Assembly (NCBI GenBank): GCA_002633005.1
Contig: NMRA01000746.1
Coordinates: 63,755 to 127,754, forward strand
Source: Phoronis australis
Taxonomy: Eukaryota; Phoronida; Phoronidae
DNA length: 64,000 nt
Direction of reading: 5' to 3'
The position numbers and the translations under genes were made by a program. This document shows, piece after piece, positions 54,465 to 64,000 of this stretch (its first letter is position 1; the number at the start of each line of letters is the position of its first letter). The notes below the pieces were generated by a model. That model ran no database searches. It had not been told where the DNA came from and saw only the letters and a program-made list of their open reading frames with translations.

Positions 54465-57400
54465 TTAGTGCAGAGGTTGCCCAAAAATATTGCTCAATTT
54501 GCTCACCATACAAGTGAACACTCCACAGCTGGAGTTATCATCTTGCTTAGTGCTTGGCATTCCCCGACAGTGCCAACCTTCTGGGGAAATCTTTTCTTGT
54601 TCACAGCTCTTGTTCCTTTCCTTAAGATATTCCCTACAAGAAGAATTGCATACCACTACAATAGAAGTTAAAAAAACTTATGTAGGCCTTAAAAATACAT
54701 AAACGTTGCTGCTCATTAAGTACATTTGGTTGTCCAAAGCCAACAAGACCAAAACTCCCGAATTGATCACGAAGAAATTTGAGTCACCAAAATTTACTTA
54801 CTGCCAGTGGATGCAGTAATCCTCTGTGTATTCCATCTCTCTCCCTGCTGAGTCATAGATCTCCAGCAATGAACTTGATGGGTATACCACCATCAGTAAC
54901 CAGTGGTCTTTCACATGAATTGGCACCAATATTATATTGAATGCCATGAGCCGTGTCTAAAACATGCACAACAGATATCAAACTGAACAGCCCAATTAAA
55001 GATACCAAAGCCATGAACAGTACTCAGTACTGTACGTACCAGACATGAGGACTGGGCTAAGTAGTGAAAGTTTTGTTGAATTGCCCATGCACAATAGTAC
55101 GCAAGCTTATGTTGCAACAGCAGTTAACTTTTGGGAGAAAATTCAAAGTTCTGCATTTTTGCAAATAATTTGGACATATGTTGCGAACTTTTAAGTTAAT
55201 GCATCTTACAGATTTTCCATAACACTAGCAGCCAGAGTCAATAATTGATGGCATGGTTTGGTAAGGATGACTAGGTAATCCATGAAGATCAATGGATCAA
55301 TCCAATAGGTTACTAATTCTTCGCTGTAGGAAAATCGTTTCTTTGTTCAATATAGGCAAATGTTCACCTGCTCTAGGTTGAGGATGCCAAAATGTACAAA
55401 TCAGTTAACATGTTTTGTTAGATGTACTAAGTTCAAATCAAACTCGTGAGTGACACTGAGTGCGACCAAGGTCATATATCCTAAACGTTCGGGTTAACGC
55501 CCATGTTCACTTATCCGGCCATCCCCAACTTTACGTGAATTTCCAATTTAAACTCGCACTGCTCGGTTAAGTGCACCTCTGTGATTTTTGAAGATTTCCA
55601 GTTAAGTGTCCCCCTCTCGGTTAAGCACCCATCACTGACTTTAAAGATTGAAGATTTAGTGTGCTAAGGAAACGCACCAATTCCCTGACTTAGATAAAGA
55701 TCGGTGATAACAATGATTGCAACGACAGCCTTCGAGACGATGCCTCCGAGACGGCGGTTTGGCAATGTGAATTATAATACAAGTAACGAATTATTGTCCT
55801 GGGTCATGGACTTATTCAAAATATAATACTTAAACGTTTTTGTCACGTTATTTTATTCCATTGTTCGAAAAGTTTAAGAACCCAACCAGAGATGTTTTTG
55901 TGCTGCGCGTTTCCATCTGCAGTGCACTTGACAAAATATATTCAAAAAAATCAGGCCAGAGAAATGTGACAGTGGTTCAATTGCCAACCCAACATTTAAT
56001 TCGCTTTAGGTGGGATTAGGCTCTCGTATTTTGAAGAACTCCCATTACTTACGGAAAGATGCCAAATTCTCCCTATTTTGATGAATGTAATTGCCGAGTT
56101 ATAGAAGATGTATGGCAACCAAAGGGACAATGTTTCTCAATGGGTTAGTGAATTGCTGTCCCTTGATTTCTGTATTTTGTGTATTATCTTGAAGTAATAA
56201 AAAACTGCTCGTCAAATTTGGTTTTACGCTTATTGCATCTCAGTCAACAGGCGTTAGCAGATTTCACCAATGTCGCTGGTGGTTCTTTATAATGCAATTT
56301 CTTGCGACAACCCCTGCCCAGGCATGCATGACTATGAACTATCATTTCCACCCATCTTTTTGACTGTCCTGAATAATATTGTTTCTGCATTAGCCAGTTT
56401 CAGCTTGAACAAAATTCTTGCCATAAGAGTCTGAAATATCTATGACGTAGACTGACTGAAAATTGGCGACATTGGGGTGGAGGTGCACGAGCTAGCTCTG
56501 GGCATGGAATATCAGGACTAGAGAACATCGGGCCTAGCAAACATCGGGCCCAGGGAACATCCGGCCTAGGGAACATCCGGCCTAGCAAACATCGGGCCTA
56601 GCAAATATCGAGCCCAGGGAACATCGGGCCTAGGGAACATCGAGCTTAGGGAACATTGGGTCTCAACGGACCATCAAGACAGTTTTGGGGAACATTGTAA
56701 TGTAGGAATATCGTAAAGCACTGGGTCTTTTATAACAACATGTTATATTAACATCAACGTAATGTAAGTGACAGGTGACTCATACCTACGTGTGTGCTGA
56801 ATCCTGCCGCTGTTTTTAGCCATAAAAAACGAGGCCGTTATATTACTTGATAGCATTTCCCAAGTCACAATTGTCAGCCGGGACACTACGCGCAAACACC
56901 GGGACAGACCAGTGCCGGCTGTGCCATATTGTAGGTGATGTTATAATAAGATAATCTGGACATCTTGCATGTAAAATAAATGTTTTTCCACCACGTAAGT
57001 TGATCGTTTAAGAATGAATAGAAACAGCACTGATTTGTGATGTTTTATCACATAATTATGCCATATTTTGAAATTTTCTTCGGCATAACTAAAAAATTGC
57101 AAAAGTAGTCAAAATGTTAGCGAATGAAATGTGCAAAAGATAGCTTCTGAATATGTTCCAAGACTTGTTTACAAGTCAATGAGAGTGCTGTTTGCTCTCT
57201 ATCAGTGTTCAACTCGATTTGGCAACAACCAAATAAATAGGCCGGATTCACAAGAGGTGCGTTATGTTTGCCAGGTGTCTACTTTCCGCCAAAAATTTGA
57301 CTTGCGTATGTTTGAAATTCCATGTCGCGTGTTGTGACTATACATACAAGATGACCAAAGCGGTCTACAGTTTGTGGTGCAGAGTACTGGTCCCAACAAC

Positions 57401-60400
57401 ACCGACTCAGTAACTTTTTATTGACGAATGGCTCGATTGTTCGCTTACCCCCGATTCTTGTCTTCTTTGCCTGGCATGTTTCACGCAACGGAAGTGAGCA
57501 GCGCCATGAGGTCGAGATAAAACAGCTAGCCACAGATTCATACGTTGAAAACATCATTGAGTCACAGAGTCTCAAACGTAAACATCCCAAACACAAAAAA
57601 CACCTGAATTAGTTTTTCAAACTTTTATACAACTACCGTATTCGCCATAATAACCGCCCATGCCCCACCCCCCCATGCGTTTTCAGACTTTGCTGATCGT
57701 GCCCAGTCCATGAACGTGTACATGCGAACAGTGACTTACCTACAGTCCTAAAACTGGGCTACAGTAACGTCTTCGATTTATCAAAAATTTTGCGCGGGTC
57801 TTCTAGACCACCAGCGGCACTGCTACGTTTGTATTTAGCCGTGACTATACACCTCAAACTAACAGTGAACTTCAAAAAGAACGCAACAACTTTGCTACTC
57901 TTGCAACGAATGTGTCCCACAATGGTCTGACCTTTCAGTACAGACACAGCGACTGTCTCATGAATAAAAATAACTCGGTGTTAAACACACGTGGCTAGGA
58001 AGCGCGCGCTACATACATGAACCTGTCATCAAAGACATTAAACGGGAACTATCCATTCACGAAGCGGTAGCATAGCATCAGTAAGAAATGAATATTGGCA
58101 CTGATTTCCGACTGTTTCTAATACTATAAAAAATGTTTGCGTTATTTTTAAGATGGATTGTTTGATTAACCATAATTGGTGTTTTCACTGAAGTTAAGCC
58201 ATCAATATCTGATAAAATGACAACTGACAGTGAATGCTTAAACACCCTTACACCGAAAAATAACTGTTAGATAGTTACGTAGGCATCTAGGTACATGGCG
58301 ACTATGGGCCTTACCGAGACAAATGTTGAACATTTTTAGCACATGAGACCTCCAAGTGCTGAATGAAACACGCTCTGGTTTAGGCCTACTGCTTGTGCAA
58401 ATTTCTTTAGATACAATGCACATCTAGATTGTTAGATTGCGTGGCTCTGGCCAAAAGACGGTCTCTGCTGTGGCAAATGAACTCTGGTGATACGCACGCG
58501 CTCGCTTACTCACAAATGCAGACAAACTTCAAAACAAATGTCACGTGACAACAACATGTGTGTTCATCCAGACATTTTTCTCGTGTTGCCGATCATACAT
58601 GTAGGTGGCACGATGTAGCATAGATTTGTACTTAGACCTGCCGTTAATCCCGACTTCACGGGAATTTAAAAATCTTAGCGACGCTACTTGGAAAACTTTA
58701 AAGGAGGATTTCAGATAATTTGCTTAAGTCGAAACTATATTTTTATTCAAGCATTTAAGTCGCCATAATCGACGATGACGATTGCGAGGCAGTCAGTCGG
58801 TGAGTTTTCGCCCTAGGATTTCAGCACAATTTTCTGTAAAATGATCGTAATTTAACATCAAAGTTTAATAGCAGTGAACCACAGGTTTGCGGAAAGTCTT
58901 TCATAGATTACAATACATCACAGAGCATAAATTTTATGAATTTTAGCTTCTGATTTCACCCGTTTTTGAGACCGGGTTTCAATCGCCTTGGGTTATAATA
59001 AGTGCCCCCCGCCTGAACCGAACTTTTTTAAGTGCCCCGGGCGGTTATTACTGTGAATATGGTAATTTTAAAACTGCTCTGACTCTGAACTTGACAGCTA
59101 CCATGGGACTGTAACCATTAATTTGATGTCTGCCGTCTCGACCTTTTCAACACGTGAAGCTTGCAGGCGCGCACTTTTGCAGGTGTCACTATGTCAGAAT
59201 AGTTGCAATCCAAGTGGAGTGTTGTGTGGTCATTAGTCGTCTGCACACTTCATCTCTAACAAAGTAACAAGGCCGTAGGACGGCACTGGTCTATTACTCA
59301 GCAATTTTGAAAATTGTGAATGACTAAAAGTCTGAGGGCAGCAGAACCTTTATTGGGATTGTCCGCTGTCATGACATTTTTAGTGTCAGTTGGCGACATG
59401 ATGATAATTAAAGCTCTTGAAAATTACCGAATAAGCCTGTCGTGTGGGGACTCGGATCACAAGGTAACATTAACCGCCCAGGGTGGTTTTTTCTCGTATA
59501 AGCGCCCATGTTCAGTTAACCGCCCACCCGCAATTTCTTGAAATTTCACAAATAAGTGCCCATGTCTGGTTGACCGTCCATCCCCGATTTTTTAGGTTGC
59601 CAATTTAACCACCCACAGCGATAAGTCAAACATTTTCGATATTACAAATGTAACACAAACCTTGCGCTTGACTATATTACCTTAGGAAAGTAGTAGTCAC
59701 TTAATTTATACTTCCTTTCTTGCCACGCTTTTGTTATATGGCATGTCAACCAGGTTACACCTCTGTTGATGGTTGCCAGCACATTCATTTGCCCATCTAT
59801 AACCTGAAAAATATTGAAATCTAACTTTAGAATCTCAGTTAACACAAAACAAAACTAATTTCTATGTTGAATGAAAAATGGTATAAATAAGCCTGCTGTC
59901 GGGACTCGACTTGTTCACATTAGGAAAGAGCAGATGTCATGATTTTACATAATGTTAGCCTCTGACTAGAGATCTCATCGAGGTTCCACAGCGTACATGC
60001 ACCTTCCTATTTTGACTCTTTACAGCTGCTCACTAATTCTAAGGAAACTATCTCATGCTCAACAAAAATGTGGAATTATATAGAGTCTGAGAAATATTAC
60101 AAATAAAACAATTTTTCCTGAGTGAAGCCCATTAAGAACCATTGTCCGTGAATGCTATGCAATGTTACAGATCGAGAATTTTCATTTGCCGAGTACTCAT
60201 TCAAGTTCCAATACAGACTGCTAAACATACCCTATCATTTAGCCGTCCAAATAAGGAATCCAGATCACTTTGTTCAACGTTCACACTTATGGGACGAAAG
60301 GGTGGCTGATCTGCTATCATATGTGGCATTGGTGGGGCATTCTCTTGCTGTGGCTTCTGCATAGAGTCTACGAAATAAGATTATTTTCAGATGATCAAGT

Positions 60401-63400
60401 TAAAAAATTACTAAAAGCTGTTAATACTAATTATAATGATGGCTTTTGCCGATCAGCACACAAATGATAGCCGTTCGGCATCAGTTTGGGGCACTCGGTA
60501 CTAACCTGTGCGCCGTTTCAAATCCATTGTATCGAAACGTCCACAACTCCAAAGTACATATGTCTGCAGCTGAATAACATTGATTATGTTAAAAAATAAC
60601 TAAAAGCAGTTAATTATCTGTCTATTTCTATCAATTGTTTTCCCCAATCATTGCGTTTGACAGTCAGTCGGCAACAGTTTGGCGCTCTCGCTGTTACCCA
60701 TGCGTCCTTAGAAATTTTGGGGCCCAGATTTTTTTGAAGCATCCATTTTCAGGTGGATTTAAGGTATTTTATGTCACCTAATGGCCATTTTTACTGTTTT
60801 CGTTTTAAGGATGATTTTGAAAATTGGCATATATTTCTTAGTATGAAGAGGATAGTTGGCGATGACAATGTCGGCTACTTTGGTGCTTCCTAGTGGTGGT
60901 TTTGTTTTGTTTTGCGCCCATAGCTGTATCTCCTAAACCCATTGCCGGGTCTTTATTAAAAGGAGTGAGTGTATTTAATGGAAGCTAACAATAGATGGCG
61001 ACTTTCAGCACACTGCGCCCCTAGTGGCAGTTTCATTTTTATGTGCTTGCATATTTATATGTGGACGCATTATGCCGTCATCTTCTTCCGTCTGGCGTCT
61101 GCTGCTCTATCTCTAAAACGCCTGGATGTATTTTCATGAAATTTTACACGTGTGTTTTTTCTGTGAATGGGACGGCATGAGCGAACTTTTGGACAGGTCC
61201 GACTACCAGTGTGCCCCCTAGTGGCAATTTTATTTTTTTACGTTTACCTCTGTATCTTCAAAAGTCATGAATGGATTTTCATAAAATTTGGTATATAGGC
61301 ACCTATTAGTGAGATGACGCTGTGCTCCCGTTTTCAAATGGATTCAATGTAGTTTGTGCCATCTAGTGGCTATTTTCATGATACAAATACATAACACTAG
61401 CGGCACACCGTTTGCCGTGTATTCGTGAGCGCATTTTGACACTCTGCGTTGCTCTTGTTTATATGATAGGTAGGGCTGTAGAGATTGTTTTCAAATGACA
61501 CCCACATAACAGGGAGCAGTGGCAGATCTACGTTTTCAGTGAGAGGGGGTTTAGGATTCCCGCAAATCCGAAGCGCGTAGAACCGAGCAGAGGGAATGTT
61601 GGGAGGGGGTTTCTGCCGTCCCATGTAATGTTTTTTAGTTTTTAGTAGCTGATTTCATTTTCCTGTTGACATTTATTTTTAATTTTTATTTTTGATCTTG
61701 TCCCAAAAGGGGTTTGAACACCTGAACATCACCCCTAGATCCGCTTCTGGAGATATTCAATTGAATTCCTCTCCTTGATGAAGCTCTGCAAGAGGTGCCC
61801 GGGGCATTGGTAGCAGGCGGAGGAGTGTTGGGTAATTTCCAGGCTGCTGAATGGTCATGTGTTGAAACATCATTGTGATGTCTATCACTTCTCCAATTTG
61901 TCTTTTCGGTGCTTGTCTTTGAAGTCAGGATACGCTTGGTCTACCCACAGTTAAATAATTTGTGACTGTTAGAAAATAATTTTGCTATAAAATGCACTGA
62001 CTGCAACCCTGATTAAGAAGAGTGTCACTCTGCTTGAAAGTACACATCTCATTTGGTACATTTGTAGCAACTACAAACTAGGGTTTTGTGATCAAGATTA
62101 ACTTACCGAGGCATTGCGTACCTTTTGGCAGAAAGTCACATTTTAAGTATTATTGTTGGATGGAATGTATACGCCTTGAAGAGATAGCCTTGACTGGAAC
62201 TCCATAAGAAGAATGCCTGTGCATCTCTCTAGCTATTATAAGTACTTGCTTTTGCCTCACAAACCGCTGTTGATTTGAATGTGTGTTGTAGGCGATCATT
62301 TCTTTTTCGACGCTGATTTTTATACGACTACTGTTCTAAAATAAGTCGTTTCTTGTTAAACAGTTGGAAACGGTCATATACAATAATTGTGAAATAAACC
62401 TCAACAATATTCAAGTTATTTCTCTACCTATCAACTGTTCATTCCTGGTGCCATTTTAGTGTGAATTCAGAATTTTGGTCTAACTGAAATTTCCTCAGAA
62501 ACAGCCAGTGAGCGTGTTTGTTTATCTTAAATTTTGTCTCCCAATTTTTGCAAATCCAAATTCTAACTCAATTCTCACTGAGAAATTTGAAATTCTCATT
62601 GGATTCTTACTCAGAATTTTCCTAAAGACTGAGTTCTCACTGTTACATGTTATTTGCTCACTATTTTATCACTGACTGTCCCAGCTGTTCAGTTCCCGCT
62701 AGGGTACTGGCATTTCTAACTCTAAGGGGAGAATCTAACTGGAATCTCACTGGATTTGTTATTACATTATGACACCGCATATTAGTTAAGTAAGAAATAC
62801 TCAGAAAGTTCTGTTCAGAAAAAAGATTATGAATGCCCGTCTACAATCAGGATGGCCATCTCAGTTTTCTCCAACCTGGAAACTGCCTTGTCACCACTCC
62901 AGACCTGTAGTAACAGTTGACAAAGTTGCTTTTTGTAGTTCTCGTTTGCAAGAAAGATTTTGAATTCATATGGCTTTTGTGTAGCTTGTCCACCCAAAAT
63001 TATTTTCTCTGAACTGCAAAATTACCAAATGTTGGAGGGAGATTAACTAACGTGTGGAGAAGTGCAAAACGATCTTGGATGAACAGAACATCCTCGGGAT
63101 AATGAAAGTCTTCTGGCGAAATGTTGTTCAGAAAATAATGCGAAATGGAGGCTTTGTTGGAAAAAATACCTGTTCCAAGACAAGTGGGCATGGGTATCGG
63201 GCTGTACTTAATGAGTTTTGGCATGTTCAATGGCTCACCCAGTGTCTGGGATTTAACAGAGTGTTCTAAAACCCTCTCAACCCCCACAACCCCCACGGCC
63301 TGCGGCAATATATGCATCTGTGCTTTTTACATGTTTCATAATCATATCACGTCTCTGAGTGACTTTTCCATAACACATACCTACGCGAGAATCAGATCTA

Positions 63401-63848
63401 GCTCTAGTCTGATGGTTAAAACAGAAAGTGGATTAAGAACATGATCTGATAGCCGATTGTGAGCATGCTATTGTTGTCATGGAAATAGTTCCACGAGTAG
63501 CTACCAATTGCCTTGTTCTACTAAACTAAGGGAGAGAGTACGTTAACGTGAATGCACATAATTTCACATTTTTATTTGTTTTCTGTTGTATACTCGTTTA
63601 CACTATACTACACGAAATGTTGAGATACTTTTTTAGTTAACAGTTTGTTTTTCAAATTGTATTTACTGAAGAAATGTGAATAGGGGAATAGCTTTTTCTG
63701 TGATAACCCATTTTCTTCCAATTCATTTGGAAGAAGAGAAGAAATCTGATCACACACAGTCTTTGTAGTATGTGGAGAATCACATGGCTGTTGCAGAAGT
63801 TTGTCCCGAATTTCATGAAGCTGCTGCAGTTTTTCGCTTGCTGTTCCT
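54465..63848 (-). CDS. Ulp1/SENP-like C48 cysteine peptidase, 5'-partial
   Basis: Exons 63848-63667, 63265-63026, 60367-60231, 59803-59681, 54956-54802 and 54633-54465 (or ending at donor 54507). Phases 2/1, 1/1, 1/0, 0/0, 0/2, 2 all chain. The first two exons (coiled SEKLQQLHEIRDKLLQQ; ISPEDFHYPEDVLFIQDRF) are unrecognised. The rest is a Ulp1 domain: ISVNVEQSDLDSLFGRLND then INRG (substrate-side start), VPIHVKDHWLL (catalytic His), YDSAG (Asp), KQDDNSSCGVFTCM (Gln and Cys). The family cleaves SUMO or related modifiers. After CGVFTCM, read-through gives VSKLSNIFGQPLH and a stop where relatives continue with FSQ. It therefore either ends early or splices at ATG|GTGAGC. 5' exons lie beyond 64000. 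Exons 1-2 are less certain than the peptidase exons. Confidence 0.72.
56523..56666. repeat. Minisatellite, nine 16-bp units
   Basis: Nine tandem copies of GAACATCGGGCCTAGG with substitutions but no length change (9 x 16 = 144 bp). GC-rich in an AT-rich intron. The minus-strand ORF reading FPRPDVPWARC across it is a repeat artefact. Confidence 0.92.
57634..59064 (-). mobile_element. DNA transposon carrying a VGH-type domain, copy 2
   Basis: 1431 bp with terminal inverted repeats of 26 bp, 22 matching: TACCGTATTCGCC at the left and, on the other strand, TACCATATTCACA at the right, both followed by AATAACCGCCC after a short variable step. Subterminal AAGTGCCCC blocks are repeated. It contains a decayed VGH-type coding stretch and lies in an intron of the C48 peptidase gene. 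Superfamily unassigned; a TA target duplication is possible. Confidence 0.78.
57759..57947 (-). pseudogene. Decayed VGH-type domain in transposon copy 2
   Basis: The minus frame reads SVLKGQTIVGHI, VVAFFLKFTVSLRCIVTA and AAGGLEDPRKIF, aligned with the open frame at 48186-48455. The upstream half is shortened (VIFIHETVAVSV) and no proper start remains. The C-terminal GGLE is closer to the usual domain end than in copy 1. Confidence 0.6.
59465..59640. repeat. Subterminal-type repeat (AACCGCCCA blocks)
   Basis: TAACCGCCCAGGG, TAAGCGCCCATG, TTAACCGCCCACCC and AAGTGCCCATG recur within 120 bp. They resemble the subterminal blocks of the 57634-59064 transposon and a similar stretch at 55490-55640 (TTAACGCCCATG, TTAAGTGTCCCC). 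Probably fragments of related elements. Confidence 0.5.
60720..61435. repeat. Dispersed CTAGTGG repeat, copy 4 (two joined fragments)
   Basis: 60720-61040 matches the inner and right part of the family. At 61041 a new left end begins (ATATTTATATGTGGACGCATT) and runs to a right terminus GTGAGCGCAT near 61433, with GCCCCCTAGTGGCAA at 61213. The join suggests one element inserted into or beside another. Confidence 0.75.
61480..63025. other. Intron sequence of the C48 gene, no exon seen
   Basis: No convincing ORF, splice pair or RNA gene. Several short direct repeats of the TTCTCACTG and CTCAGAA type occur at 62480-62760. Confidence 0.3.
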
Positions 63849-64000
63849 CTGACATTGTTAAGATTGTACAATTGCCATGTTCATTTATAGAGTCTAAATG
63901 GCGAATGGATATGGATAGAGTGTGCTTTGATGTCAGTAGATAAGCTTCGACCTCACTGTTTTCTTATAGGCAGGATTTTTACATCTGCGTGGATAGCTGC

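Noticed and set aside
57279-57596. Minus ORF and a possible first exon MPGKEDKNR with a GTAAGC donor near 57445
   Set aside because: Short, no downstream exon in a matching phase found, and located inside an intron of another minus-strand gene.
63054-63444. Plus-strand ORFs MEKCKTILDEQ... and MEALLEKIPVPRQ...
   Set aside because: The minus frame chains in phase with the peptidase exons, so these are antisense shadows.

Overview
This is an intron-rich eukaryotic nuclear genome window: AT-rich, GT-AG split genes with kilobase introns, APE-type LINEs, TIR transposons, tRNA-like SINE heads, a CA microsatellite and one run of 184 N. Its katanin p60 exons are close to the vertebrate protein. Repeat style and gene structure suggest a marine invertebrate, most likely a deuterostome such as amphioxus, a hemichordate or an echinoderm. 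The species is an inference. All gene models below were built by hand from splice sites, reading frame and intron phase.

Layout. (1) 452-5671, minus: seven coding exons of katanin p60 (KATNA1 type), from the MIT-domain start codon to just past Walker B; the rest lies off the left edge. (2) 5.7-20.3 kb: no convincing host gene. It holds an imperfect palindrome, a tRNA-like SINE head, an array of ten copies of a tACGTACACTAC-like motif, a near-perfect 60-bp-arm hairpin and a decayed minus-strand LINE (ORF1 plus ORF2). (3) 20780-25528, minus: a complete four-exon gene (253 aa, 'paralogue 1') for an unrecognised membrane protein. About 0.9 kb away in divergent orientation is a small plus-strand ORF with a signal peptide. 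(4) 27-32 kb: dispersed repeats with a ~441-bp higher-order period and CTCF-like motifs, plus a Kolobok-like THAP transposon nested in a LINE fragment. (5) 32327-50200, minus: 'paralogue 2' (338 aa, ten exons). It shares the membrane segment and C-terminal tail of paralogue 1, but its N-terminal stalk has been lengthened by tandem triplication of a pair of short phase 1-1 exons. Its introns hold a LINE, the N gap, two kinds of MITE-like element and a transposon with a small conserved domain. (6) 54465-63848, minus: six exons of a Ulp1/SENP-like (C48) cysteine peptidase gene with a complete catalytic H/D/Q/C set. Its 5' end lies beyond the right edge, and a second copy of the transposon from (5) sits in one intron.

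The most unusual content is the pair of paralogous membrane-protein genes. They share a nearly invariant membrane core and C-terminal motifs, every intron in both models is phase 1, and the only two perfect TGACGTCA (CRE) palindromes I found in the window lie directly upstream of their two start codons. The stalk-exon array records a readable order of events: old unit, then 426-bp MITE insertion, then 4.1-kb duplication, then 838-bp Harbinger-like insertion into one copy only.
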